Below, in pieces: positions 23,713 to 34,602 of a DNA stretch of 64,000 nucleotides. Source of the stretch: Epiperipatus broadwayi (Eukaryota; Onychophora; Udeonychophora; Euonychophora; Peripatidae); contig JAQFVV010000013.1 of assembly GCA_028023455.1 (NCBI GenBank), forward strand, positions 13,528,258-13,592,257. Direction: 5' to 3'. A program made the position numbers and the translations under genes. The notes under the pieces are model-generated. The model was not told the origin of the DNA. It saw nothing but the letters and a program-made list of their open reading frames with translations, and made no database searches. Every line of letters begins with the position of its first letter. The first letter of the stretch is position 1.

Positions 23713-24332
23713 TATTTTATTACTGATTAAAATTAGACTGGGCTAATTTATGGGATGGTTTCGAGCGCTGGATTATGAGCCTACTAACAAAATACGTTGT
23801 TTATTTTTCTGAATAGATAGCTGGAACCCAGAGATTACTCCGAAACAAATAAAGTGTTTGGATAGTAGGGGTTTGAATCTAGCAGCTGAGGTGGGCCATT
23901 GTTGATAGTTAAAGCTATCAATAATATCTGCCACTTTGCTCGAACGTGCTGGTTCGTTCACGTAACATTTATAAGATTATAAATGTATTATGAAGAAGTA
24001 TGAAACCAGCAAAACATATATATGTGTAAGTATACTTCATTTGGTGGAACCATCCGGCACAATATGTCAATAAGTTTTGAGGGTAATAAGTTTGACACAT
24101 CAATTAAACTGTAATAATTTGCTATCTACATACTGAACAATGATAAAAATATGTGTAAGAGATTGTGATTTGAGTCAATGGATGAGTGCTGGTTCAGCAT
24201 AAAATGGGTGTTTGGGGAATCATATATTTTTTCATTTTGCCTTTGGTTAAATATTTATGATTAAACCTCATCATAAGGTGTTAAAAATGAGTAGAAACAA
24301 GTACTTAACTCGAGTGATAGTAACATAGTGAA

Positions 24333-24492
24333 AATTACACTACAATAATTATAAATTAATTATTCGTTTAAAAATAATTGAACTAGCAGATATAAATTAA
24401 CTTTAAAGTTATAATTACACTACAATAATTATAAATTAATTATTCGTTTAAAAATAATTGAACTAGCAGATATAAATTAACTTTAAAGTTAT
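24333..24492. repeat. Exact 80-bp tandem duplication
   Basis: 24333-24412 and 24413-24492 are identical as read; each starts AATTACACTACAATAATT and ends CTTTAAAGTTAT. Confidence 0.97.
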
Positions 24493-24495
24493 AAT

Positions 24496-25294
24496 TATTT
24501 TGAAGACAAATTTATTTGTCTAAATTTAGGCATTCTAACAATATTTTTTCACTATTGTAGTTTTTTCTTCTTAATGTTCATCTTATATATTTTTCAGAAT
24601 TTGTATCAGCATGACTTTGATAATTTTTAATTCAATACTGGGCTTTAGAGAACTTTCAATGTGTCACTCTGATGTAGTTTGATTAATTTTTGGTAGAAAA
24701 ATTCATAGATTTAACGTGTCCAGATTTTTCCAATCATTTAAGCAAATATTAGCAGATTTAATGTGTTTCTTGTGCTTTTTTTTTATAAGTTTGTGCTTTA
24801 AAAATAGATTTGTTTTTCAAAAAACATTTCTTTTTATAGTTTGCCAAATTCTTTAATTGGTTTATTTATTTATTATCTTCCATACCATAATCTCTATACA
24901 AGTTGTTTGCGTATTCTTTTTTAATTAGTTACTTTAAAAAAGTAATTTGTTTTTCTTTTCAAATTTAAATTATTTGAGCATGTAATTTAAATATATAATG
25001 CATTAAATATATTTATGACTTTATTCTAATCATGTTTTTAAAAATTCTTTATTTACTATTATAATTTTTTTAATGATATATACACAAACACACATACATA
25101 TATACATATAAATATACATCAAATTATCATTTTTCCCAATTTTCCTTGTCAAAAAAGAAAGATTTATTACAACAAATATATTTTGTTTATTATATGAACC
25201 TTGATAAATCTCTCTTATACTGAATTTTATAATAAATGCTGAGAACACCCAAGGTCTCATAGGCCTAAAATATTCTTGTCAGAAGATAATGACT
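24496..25294. other. No gene recognised
   Basis: AT-rich DNA with short runs of ATAT and ACAC near 25075-25115; the minus-strand frame at 25030-25260 is low-complexity and unlikely to code. Confidence 0.5.
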
Positions 25295-25296
25295 TA

Positions 25297-26108
25297 AGAG
25301 GATACCCAAAAATTACTGAAATTTTGTTAAGTATTTATTCAAATTGAATCCCTTTTAAAATATTGTCCATTTAATGCAATGTTTCACTTTTCAAGACAGT
25401 CCTGAAACTTTTGCAATGTGGTGCTTTTTATGTCTTCTCAGTTTTTTCTTCACTATTTCCAAGTCTTCAAAACTTTTTCTTTTGAGGCATTCAGGAGAAT
25501 AAAAGGTGAATATGGCTGATGGATAACCTAAGTAATACTATTTTTTAATTACAAATTATTTCACCCTCAAGACTTTGTGAAGTGGCACATTGTTGTAATG
25601 AAGTTTGCACCCCACATTACCACAAATTTGAACATTTTCATTTTATTATATCATGTACATATTTCAGAACTTGTAGGTAAAATACCTAATTGTTACAAGT
25701 GAATTCTGAGTGAACAATGCTATGTGCATCAAAAACATCAGCATCATCTTGATGCTGGATTTAACTTACTGTGATTTTTGGGAGATGATTGAATATGAAA
25801 CTGCCATTAATCACTCATAAACTTGTATTTTCTCTAGAGCAGCTTTCTTGTGAGCTGTTTCAAGTATTAAAACTATTTTCTCTGCCATTTTCTCAAACAG
25901 AAAACAGACTTTGATGTTGTTCCAATTTTTCAACATTAGAAAAATTAACAAATGAGACATTTTTAACAAAATTATTTACTACGCAGGACCACAACTTCAC
26001 TCAATGATGTTGTCAGCAGATTGATGTGGAGTTCTACAAAAGGCATTTAGTGGGGGAAGTATATATTACAACGTGCTCAATTCTGATTGTTTTTGGGTAC
26101 CTCCTCAT
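25297..26108 (-). pseudogene. Decayed mariner-family transposon
   Basis: The ends are inverted: AGAGGATACCCAAAAATTACTG on the left against the reverse complement GAGGAGGTACCCAAAAACAAT on the right, each next to a TA (25295-25296 and 26109-26110), the usual mariner target duplication. On the minus strand, in several frames, one sees the HTH region (FLFEKMAEKIVLILETAHKK, AALEKIQVYE), then KLHYNNVPLHKVL in place of H-D-N-A-P-x-H and YYLGYPSAIFTF in place of the P-P-Y-S-P-D-L motif, then FEDLEIVKKK near the C-terminus. The catalytic acidic residues are lost or substituted, and the element is about 810 bp against the usual 1.3 kb, so it is deleted and dead. Confidence 0.82.
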
Positions 26109-26110
26109 AT

Positions 26111-26719
26111 ATTTCATTTTACAGCAAAGAACATGATATTGCATGATCTTTTGCAATATTTATGATATTTCATTTTGTAGTATTTAGTCTTTGCATTAAA
26201 TGAATGTTTAGTGAAGCTGCAAGTTTTTACTCTTCTGTATAATGATGTCACAATCATTGGAAAATTGTAAGACCTTGATAAGATTTATTAGATTTGATCA
26301 CATATGTACAAGGTCTTTGGAGAGCTTTTCTATTTATTTATTTTAGCAATTTACATATATTATGGCTTCAGTATTTTTTAATATTATGGAATATTCTTTA
26401 TTATTTGTATATTTTATTTTTCATCCATCTTTTCAATGTCCATTTATTCTCTGTTATCAAACTCAAAATTATTGTTTTATGTTTTCGTTGCAGTTAGCAT
26501 AATATGTAAGTGCTTGTGTATTATCCTGTTTACAAAACTTCACAGATGATTTTATTTGAAATATGCAGTTTCAGTGACATAAATAAATGTTAGAAACAAA
26601 ATGGCTAAAAAGTAGCATTCATATTTATTATTTAGATTTTTTTATTGTTATTTTAAAAAAAAATATGCAAAAATTAATTGTAAATATTTCCAATTTTTAT
26701 TTCCTATTATTTTTTTGTA
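26111..26719. other. No gene recognised
   Basis: AT-rich DNA; the open frames at 26294-26497 and 26587-26793 are low-complexity, and the second runs into the repeat at 26734. Confidence 0.5.
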
Positions 26720-26733
26720 TTAAGTCAGCTTAT

Positions 26734-26877
26734 AAACAAAGCAAAACTCTCCATACAGTACTGCCACCCTGTGCCAACCAGAGTAATCAATGAATGCCAG
26801 AAGGCTTGTGCATAAAATCCCTATCTAATGCCTACTCATGTGCTAGTATAAGATAGTGATCATGTAATGCTTAATGG
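26734..26877. mobile_element. Hammerhead-like short repeat, copy C, short inverted form
   Basis: A 144-bp insertion flanked by an exact 14-bp duplication TTAAGTCAGCTTAT (26720-26733 and 26878-26891). It starts with the reverse-oriented part (GCAAAACTCTCCATACAGTA, GAATGCCAGAAGGCTTGTGC, TGCCTACTCAT) and switches directly to the forward tail GTGCTAGTATAAGATAGTGATCATGTAATG. The core lies in the deleted middle. It shows clearly that an inverted 5' part joined to a forward tail inserts as one unit. Confidence 0.9.
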
Positions 26878-26891
26878 TTAAGTCAGCTTAT

Positions 26892-28059
26892 TAATATAAA
26901 AATAAGAAAAATATAAAAAAATATAAAAATATATTTTTCCATTGCATGCTGTTCTGTCAAAGATAGATCCCAACTTTCATCATTTTCTCAAAATCCCAGT
27001 GACAAAAATTAAAGACACCCTATGTCAATGTTTGAAGCATGTCAACAGTAATACATTATAATTTAAATTTAAAAAATTGAAATAAAGCTTCTGAATGGAA
27101 TTTTATAATAAATTTATTAATTTTTTAAAACTTAACAACTAATACTTATTCAGTAAAATAAAATGTAAAAAAAAAAAAAAACACTATTGGAAATATTATA
27201 ATTAATGTTTGCAGATTTTTTTCCTTTTTTAAAATAACAGTAATAATAATAATAAATGTAAATATTAAAAATGATTGCTACCTATGAGCCATAAACTGTA
27301 TATTTAAAAAAATGTCTGCCAAGCTTGGTAGACAGGATAATGCACAAGTACCATTCTATTTCTTTTTTTTTCTCATTTTAAACTATTAATCATTCTCCAG
27401 TAATAAAAAAGAAAGTGATAACTTGGATAGTTTAGAACATAAGAATATTGATAAATTGTATAGATCATGACTAGATGAAAAGTTATAACTAAGAAATGAT
27501 TTTGAATTTATGGAAAATCATTACAGTTTTATCAAAAATTATATATATGCAACTGCAAGAGAGACATGGGTGTGTATGAAAATAATTATAGGAAAACTAA
27601 TACTGATGGAATCAGAAAAATGAAAATGAGATAGCAGAAAAAAGACATATATCAAAAATATTTGAATACTAAAACAAATAAAGATAAAATTAAATTTTAA
27701 AAATATCTAAAAAAAAAACAGGAAAGAAAAATGAAATATGGGAAAGGAATCATAAATAGATTGATTTATAGCTTGAAAATAACAGCAAATATATAGGAAA
27801 TATTATTTCACACAATTCTGAATCCTGTATAACATAATAAATGTTTATAAACTTACTTTAAAAAAACATTGTTTTGGATGATACTTTAAATATATAAATA
27901 AAATGGCATACAAATAATTTCCATCTCTTAAAATGAAATGAACAATCCCTCAACTTCTATAATATAATATAGTTATCTATAGTGTAATTATTATAAGAAT
28001 AATTACTGTATATGCTTTATATATTATATAAGTAGCATATTGAATTCTCATCATTTTCA
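26892..28059. other. No gene recognised
   Basis: AT-rich DNA with an A run near 27166-27181, a short TAA repeat near 27242 and few other features. Confidence 0.5.
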
Positions 28060-30760
28060 GTCACTATTGACCTGCTGCAAGATGGTCTTTTCAAATTGAA
28101 TCCAGTTTCTTAAATTCTTAGCCTCTCTTTTTTATATTACACTAACAAACATTTTATTTCATCCATCTATCTTACATCTAGCTTCTTTTTAGGTCTTTTG
28201 CATTCTTTTGGTATCCCATTTAAAATTTTAAATGCCTTTTTATTATCAACTCTTCTAGTATTATGTCTAGCCTAGTTTTATTTCTGTCTTAATTTTTTCA
28301 AGGATGTCTGTGATACCCGTTTAATCTTTTACTCATGTGTTTCATTTTTGATTTCCTTTATCTAACCATATTTTTGGAATAGTCTAAAATCTCTGTTTTG
28401 CTCTTCTATTGAGAGACTTAGTCTCAGATACTTAAGCATGAACTAATAAAACATATCTATTAAAACCATTTAACATATAGGCATATTTTCTTTTAGTGCT
28501 AAGTTATTTTTATCAAAAGTTTAATTCTATGAGTAATTTTATCCATTGTGTTTTCACCTGTATTAATAATCTGATCAAGGTAACTGTAATTATCAACTTT
28601 TTCTAATTCATATTATCAATCTATTTTATTCTGAGAAAATCCATTGAACATTATTTTAATTTCTCTAATCCTACTTTCTTACTTTTATCTGATAACTTTT
28701 GCAACATTGCTTGAAGTTCTGAAAACATTATTTGCAAAACTTAAATAATTTGTATTTACTTTTATTCTCTTAGCTTCCCATTTTAATTTGCAGAATATTT
28801 TTTCTAAAATTCTCTAAAAAGTTTTGGGGATAGGTATTACGTTGTCATACCAACTTCTCACTGTTAATCTTAAAATCAATACGTAATCTAATCACTGCTG
28901 TTCCATTTTAATAAATAGATTTCAGGATATGATAATATTTGGGGTCTATATTTTAATGTCCCCAAGCTTTAATTATTGGGGAAATACTTATAGAATCAAA
29001 TGTCTTTTCATAATCAATATTTCTAAAGTATTAAACCACTAAACCTCGCATGATCACCATCTCATGCTAGCACAAGCCTTCTGGCATTTATTGATTACTC
29101 TGGTTAGCCCAAGGTGGCACTACTATATGGAGAGTTTTTGCCTGTTTATTAACAGTTATGTGCTAGCATGAGATGGTGATCATGTGATGTTTAGTGGTTT
29201 AACACCAATCCTGCCTAATAGGATAATGGTGGCTATGGTTGTTAAAGAGCCAGAGTCACCAAAATGTATGGGTGCTGAATTGAGTTCAGACCCACATGAC
29301 TATATAAGCTATTGAGTTTAGATTGAAAATATTATTGTGTTTTCAATTTCATTCTCATAGTTTTGTAGTGAAGTAGAGATAAACGGTGGCTGTTGGAGGG
29401 TTGCATTAGATCCTAAGATCTAGGTGCAGTGCTCTCAGATCCAAGGCTCCTCACTGATGAAGTCCACAAGCCAGAAACTAGTCTGGGGATATTGGATGAG
29501 TAGGCACTACATAGGGATTTTATGCACAAGCCTTCTGGCATCCATTGATTACTCTGGTTAGCACAAGGTGGCACTACTATATGGAGAGATTTTGCCTGTT
29601 TATTGCTAAAGTATAATAGCAGCTCATATTCAGTGGTCATTTACTTATTAAATCCAGTTTCTTGGGTTGCTTAGAATCCTGCATTTGTTGTAAATAAGGT
29701 GAAATTTATCTTGGCAAAGATTTTATATAGAACTAATAGTAAATTGTTTGGTCTTTAATTTGTAATATTTTTTATCACTTTTCTTGAATATCATTTTGCA
29801 TTCTTTCAATCATCTGGAATATTTTTATTATATAGACATTTGATATATAGCTTTGCCAACCATTTTTTCTATATGCTTTTTTTAAAATACCAATAATAAT
29901 TCCATTACTTTGTGGAGGTTTTCCCTCTTCAAAATTAATTGTGTTTCACCTCTTCATTTAAAATACTTGAAAATTCAGAGATGTAATATTATAGGGGATC
30001 TTTGTTTTCTAGTTCTTTATTACTATATAATTCTTTATAGAACTCTTCCATATATGTCATGGTATCTTTCTTTTTAGCACTAGTTCAAAAATTTTCATTG
30101 CAATACCAATATTTTATTTTATACTTGTGAAACTTTTATTCTCTTTTATAGCTTTTTTTGACAATTAAAAATAATCTTTTCTTATATCATTATTAATTTC
30201 TTTCCACCAATTTACAAAACTCTAGTTATTTAATTATTCTTAATGTTTTATTTAAAAAGACTTTTATATTCCTTCTTTTCTTCATATATTGTCTTCACTC
30301 AATAGAAAATTTATTAGTAAATTTCTACTTTTTTATATCAACTGTCTTTCTTATAGTTCTTAAGACAATATCAGGCATCTCCTTATTGATTTTAATCAAG
30401 TTTAAACTAGCTTCAACGTCTGATATTTTAAAACAATTTAAAAGTTCTAATTTAAATTTCTTGGAGCATTTCTGAAGATTTGGAATGACATCGTTAATAC
30501 TATCTTTTTAAATAGTTTTTGCTAGTTTTGCACTAATATACATCTTATATCTTACTAATCACTTTTCATTTCCTGTGCTGAACTATCTCCATGTGATATC
30601 TATTAATATCTAATCCTGCTGATTTTTGTATTTATTTATAAAAAATCTAATTAACCTTAAGTTTTCAATATTTATGCCTTTGCAATAAAGTGCATGTTCA
30701 CTTTTAAAATCAATTCTTTCATTATCGCTTTTTCTAATTTCACAAACTCCAATAATGTCT
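28060..30760 (-). pseudogene. RTE-like LINE remnant, near full span, split by a nested insertion
   Basis: Reading down the minus strand: an endonuclease piece near 30740-30640 (GVCEIRKSDNERIDFKSEHA); a linker near 30520-30300 (NLQKCSKKFKLELLNCFKI, KEMPDIVLRTIRKTVDIKK) parallel to the LINE at 1-1121; RT sequence YELLLYF followed, across the insertion at 29032-29605, by NIDYEKTFDS; then GTAVIRLRIDFKINSEKLV, NFLENFRKNILQIK and FANNV where F-A-D-D is expected (near 28720); an RT thumb near 28570-28400 with a YGSET-like motif; and a C-terminal KECKRPKKKLD then MDEIK (R-P-x-x-R-W-M-D-D-I) near 28200. Stops and frameshifts throughout; the YADD catalytic pair has become NN. Confidence 0.78.
29032..29605 (+). 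mobile_element. Hammerhead-like short repeat, copy D: head-to-tail dimer with an inverted end
   Basis: A 574-bp insertion in the LINE above, flanked by the 9-bp duplication CTAAAGTAT (29023-29031 and 29606-29614). It starts with an inverted tail (29048-29071) that is a perfect 24-bp complement of 29159-29182. A forward end unit follows (ACAAGCCTTCTGGC at 29072 through GTTTTTGCCTGTTTATTAAC and GGTGATCATGTGATGTTTAG), which runs directly into the start of a second unit: TATATAAGC near 29305, GGGTTGCATTAGATCC, CTCACTGATGAAGTCC, ACAAGCCAGAAACTAG. ACAAGCCTTCTGGC recurs at 29526, giving a 454-bp period. It is the most complete copy in the window. Confidence 0.92.
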
Positions 30761-31738
30761 CATTTAATAATAGTTCTTGTCACAATCTGTGCAGTATTCC
30801 TGCACTTAAGAGTAATCAGTAATTATAGCTATCTAAACAAAAGTTCATCATTAAATGATCAGAAGTTTTTTAGCACCATCTATTATTGGATTCTAATCAC
30901 AGCTTTGGAAAGTGAGTCTCAGATGTCTGATAATAAAGCCTATAATTCAGATTTGCCTATCATGATTGTAAATATCTATAACAAAAAACCATTCACACAC
31001 ATACATTTATTTCACTTCCAAATAAAGTCAAATGGTGTTTTACTAAAAAGTATTAGGCAACTATGGTATTTATCTTAAATTCAAAGGTAAAAACCAGCCA
31101 ACTCATTGCAATGACTAATATTTATTAATGAACAGCCCATCTGAGTTCATTTAGCATATAAATAATCACATAATAGCTATAGTGTGGATATTAGACATTT
31201 GCCCTGCTCAATTTCTTTAAGATGTCAAAGAGGAATCATGTCTGTTTTTTAGTTATATTCTGTAGCCCACCTGTTTTAATATTTAAATATTATGTAATAC
31301 TTTGTTGACTGTCTGCACTTTTGGACAACATCCATAACACAGAATATTCTCCAGATTTTTGACACTAAAGCATCAACTTTCAGTAGGTGTTTATCCATTG
31401 CTATTTGCATAGAAAGGTTATAATTTACTAGTTAAAACCTCTAATCATATATCCTTTCAAAATGTTAATCACTGATAGCAATTTAATTTATGTCCAGTGC
31501 ATCAAAAAGAACTAGAGACTCTTTGAAATTCACCTGGGCCTAGTGCATGAGTGTCTGATATCAGCACAAATTAATAAAAAGAGTCATGCTAAAATAAATA
31601 ACAGTTTATTATAACTCTATTATGTTATATTAAAACACACAATATAACTATTTTTAGCTTAGGTATTTTATAATTAATTGGAATAATTTAACATCCATTT
31701 AATTTGTTTATATATAAAATTATTTTAATGTCTCATAC
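30761..31738. other. No gene recognised
   Basis: AT-rich DNA. The 107-codon plus-strand frame (30755-31078) starts opposite the LINE end, resembles no known protein and lacks flanking splice signals, so I do not annotate it as a gene. Confidence 0.45.
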
Positions 31739-31750
31739 CTTTAAATGTTA

Positions 31751-32152
31751 ATAAGAATACCAAAATCTCCACTCCATACAGTAGTGCCAGTAAGTGCAAG
31801 CTTTCATAATTACTGGATTCAGGAAATTTTGTGCATAAAATCCCCTAGTCCTACGCATCCAACATCCACTGAGTAGTTTCTAGCTTGTGGCTTTCATCAG
31901 TGAGGAGTCTTGGATTTGAGAGCACTGCACCTAGATCTTAGGATCTAATGTAACCCTCCAGCAAAAAGAAACTACTCTGGGGATGTTGAACAAGTAGACC
32001 CTAGATAGGAATTTTATGCACCAACCTTCCTGCATCAATTGATTACAAAAGCTTACACTTAGTGACACTACTGTATGGAAAGTTTGGTGCTCCTATTAAC
32101 ATAATGTGTAAGCATATGACATGGTGATCATGTGAAGTTATGGGCACTTTAG
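31751..32152. mobile_element. Hammerhead-like short repeat, copy E, inverted dimer
   Basis: A 402-bp insertion flanked by an exact 12-bp duplication CTTTAAATGTTA (31739-31750 and 32153-32164). The left arm is reverse-oriented (CTCCATACAGTAGTGCCAG, GTTTCTAGCTTGTGGCTTTC, ATCAGTGAGGAG), then CACCTAGATCTTAGGATC, then a forward arm that lacks the CTGATGA core (GAAACTACTCTGGGGATGTTG) and ends in the tail GTGTAAGCATATGACATGGTG. The core in the left arm has AGC/GCT as its hairpin stem where copies A and B have GGC/GCC. Confidence 0.92.
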
Positions 32153-32164
32153 CTTTAAATGTTA

Positions 32165-33792
32165 TGTACGCACTTATAAATGTCATTTCTAATATCTTTC
32201 TGAACACCACCATGGACTAGCTTTCAATAAATATTAGTCATTCTATTCACAAAGCAATTGGATATATATGTTGGAGCTAAATTTAACACATGCATATATA
32301 TCACTTCCGAAATTTATCTAGCAGGCAACATTAACCTGTCCAATCAAATGCCTTAATAGTAGCCACTTGTATGAATATTACACATTTAAATATTTTTAAC
32401 AATATGCATTCAGTAAGACACCAGATAATCATCACCACACAAATTAATCATATATTTAATTCATAAACATTTGAAAAACATTTAAATATCCAATAATGTA
32501 AATAACTAATTTTAATAAAATTTTTTACTTCAAAATCTAAGAATAAGTGGGTGCATCATCAGTAAACAGTGGGCGTGTATCAAAAATACAACTATAAAAT
32601 AAAGTATGTAAAATTTTGAAAATGGTTCATTAAATACATATAACCATGAAAATATTCTATATATATCATAATATAACTAGAATCTGTTTAAACCTTTTAA
32701 TTAAATAGTCAAGCCTACTTTAAAAAATTAATAAAATAAAAGCACATTACAGCATCATAATAAATCTCTTATAAATAATAAATCATAATAATAAACCCTT
32801 TAATTTCCTTATTATTAACACTCGTAAAAAGCGCATGCACAATAGCTTGAAAAGGCTGATCTTTAATGTATTTCCTTCCCTTTCTAAATATTGATCTTAA
32901 TAAAATAATTAAAATGAGATAGTTTTCATAGATATTAATTTTGGATATTATTTACCATTATAACATTGTAATTTATGCTTCATATATAAATAAAATCATC
33001 TAATAACTTAAACAAGTATTGGGATGATATGTGCTAACTAAACTATTGATTGTTATTAAGTATTTTAAAACAAACAATTAGTTGTAAAGTTTAATCACAA
33101 ATTCCTCTTCCTTTTTTTGATTAAACTCTTAAAATTAGTTTAAAATGAATAATAAAAAAAATATTAACTACGAAATTGATGATGAAATACATAATAATAT
33201 GAGTCTATAGATAAAAGAAAGTTTATTTTAAAATTTAAATAAGCTCACAAAATGTCTATAAATTAAAATGACTTTGATACAATTATCTTGGATCAGTCTT
33301 TATGTAGCAATAGGCAAAGTCCGTAAAGCAATAATCAAAATATTTATTTATTTTACATATGTTTTTTTTTTTTTATTTAAAAGAGCTCCGTGATCCTGGG
33401 TTTCCACAAGTGAATTTAAACATTTAGTCAAAATCTGCTTTATTAAATGGATTATGTCCTGTACATGAGGGGCCAGATTGACCTTAAGTCAACATGGGTG
33501 TGACAAGAATCTCGGCCTCAGGGTGGCCTTTGAGCATTCCATCATCAGATTTTCAATTGGATGGACGGTTGAAGAGTTGGAGTGTGGAGTAGATTGAAGC
33601 CTGTTCATTAAAATATGAGGATTGGCTATCTTGATATATATCTGAGCACTTATAGCATATATGTGTAGAGATGGTAATCTGGACCAACTGATGATTGCTG
33701 GTTTAGCATGAAATACGTATATTGCTAATTATTTATCTTTTCAACATATATGTGTTCAAGTGTATCAGTGTTATGAGATAGTGTGGAGAATG
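32165..33792. other. No gene; weak dispersed repeat at 33667-33720
   Basis: AT-rich DNA. GAGATGGTAATCTGGACC... at 33667-33720 resembles GAGATTGTGATTTGAGTC... at 24160-24212 (shared GCTGGTT-AGCAT-AAAT), so both are copies of an undefined dispersed repeat. Confidence 0.45.
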
Positions 33793-33829
33793 GTGGGTTG
33801 TGTGAAAGCCTGTGCTCATATACCCTATA
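33793..33829. repeat. Dispersed repeat, inverted partner at the window end
   Basis: GTGGGTTGTGTGAAAGCCTG...CATATACCCTATA here is, with two differences, the reverse complement of 63964-64000. Confidence 0.9.
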
Positions 33830-34602
33830 TATTACATATATTTGAACTATTTACTCTAACATCAACACTTTTTGACATATTAAAATATACATGGTGGCAC
33901 ACAATTATTTGAAATTGGCTACTTCAAAGACAAACGCCATTCTGATAAGTTGGGTCTATACTCTTAGGAAAGAGTTTCTATGTATAAGCTAACAATGTTA
34001 TGAGAAGTTTTTTGGCACATGAGATCTTTTTCAGTTGCACATTAGTTTGAAGATGACTTCTATTTTGATGATCATCACAACAAACGAGAAAGAGATTAAA
34101 TGATTTCTATTATGCACTATTTATACTCAGGTTTTTTTTTAAAAAAAAAAACAGTTTAATCTCATTACTAGACAATAAAAGTTATTATAAAGATTATCCA
34201 GTTTTAAGCAAACTAAAATTTTGAGACAAGAAAATAAAATGAATGGCAAAGAATAATTACAAATTATAGATAATAGATCATTTTGGGAGTAATTAATTTT
34301 GATTACATAACAAACTAATACAAATTTACCTTTGATTTTCAGTTTTTTTTATGTAATACTTTAATTTCATATTCTATAGTTTTTTTGGTATTTAAGGATT
34401 ACTCAACCGATGACGTTTTATACTTACCGATTTTTCTTCCGGCAAACATCATCGATGATAAGATGACAACATTGTCATGTCAACCAAGACACTGACATGA
34501 TTAATCCAATTTTTGGATTTTTTTGACCCGCGAGATTTAAAAATCGGAGAGAGCTTTGAGAAATTTTGACATTTGTCTGTCTTTTGCTACTAGTCCACCA
34601 CA
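33830..34602. other. No gene; motif shared with a nearby MITE
   Basis: AT-rich DNA. TCAACCGATGACGTTTTA at about 34402 resembles the end sequence CCAACCAATGACGTATTG of the hairpin element at 35297, so this could be the relic of another end of that family. GC-richer just before 34600 (GACCCGCGAG, CGGAGAGAGC). Confidence 0.4.

Noticed and set aside
23760-23960. tRNA-like SINE with box B-like GGTTTGAATCT
   Set aside because: The acceptor and D-arm do not fold convincingly, and no second copy or target duplication was found.
29437-29500. An active hammerhead ribozyme
   Set aside because: The residue before the putative cleavage site is G instead of U in every copy read, the first pair of stem II is A-A, and stem III does not form. 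I report only a hammerhead-like core.
30755-31078. A 107-residue protein gene
   Set aside because: No recognisable domain, composition like the surrounding AT-rich DNA, and a start overlapping the LINE region on the other strand.
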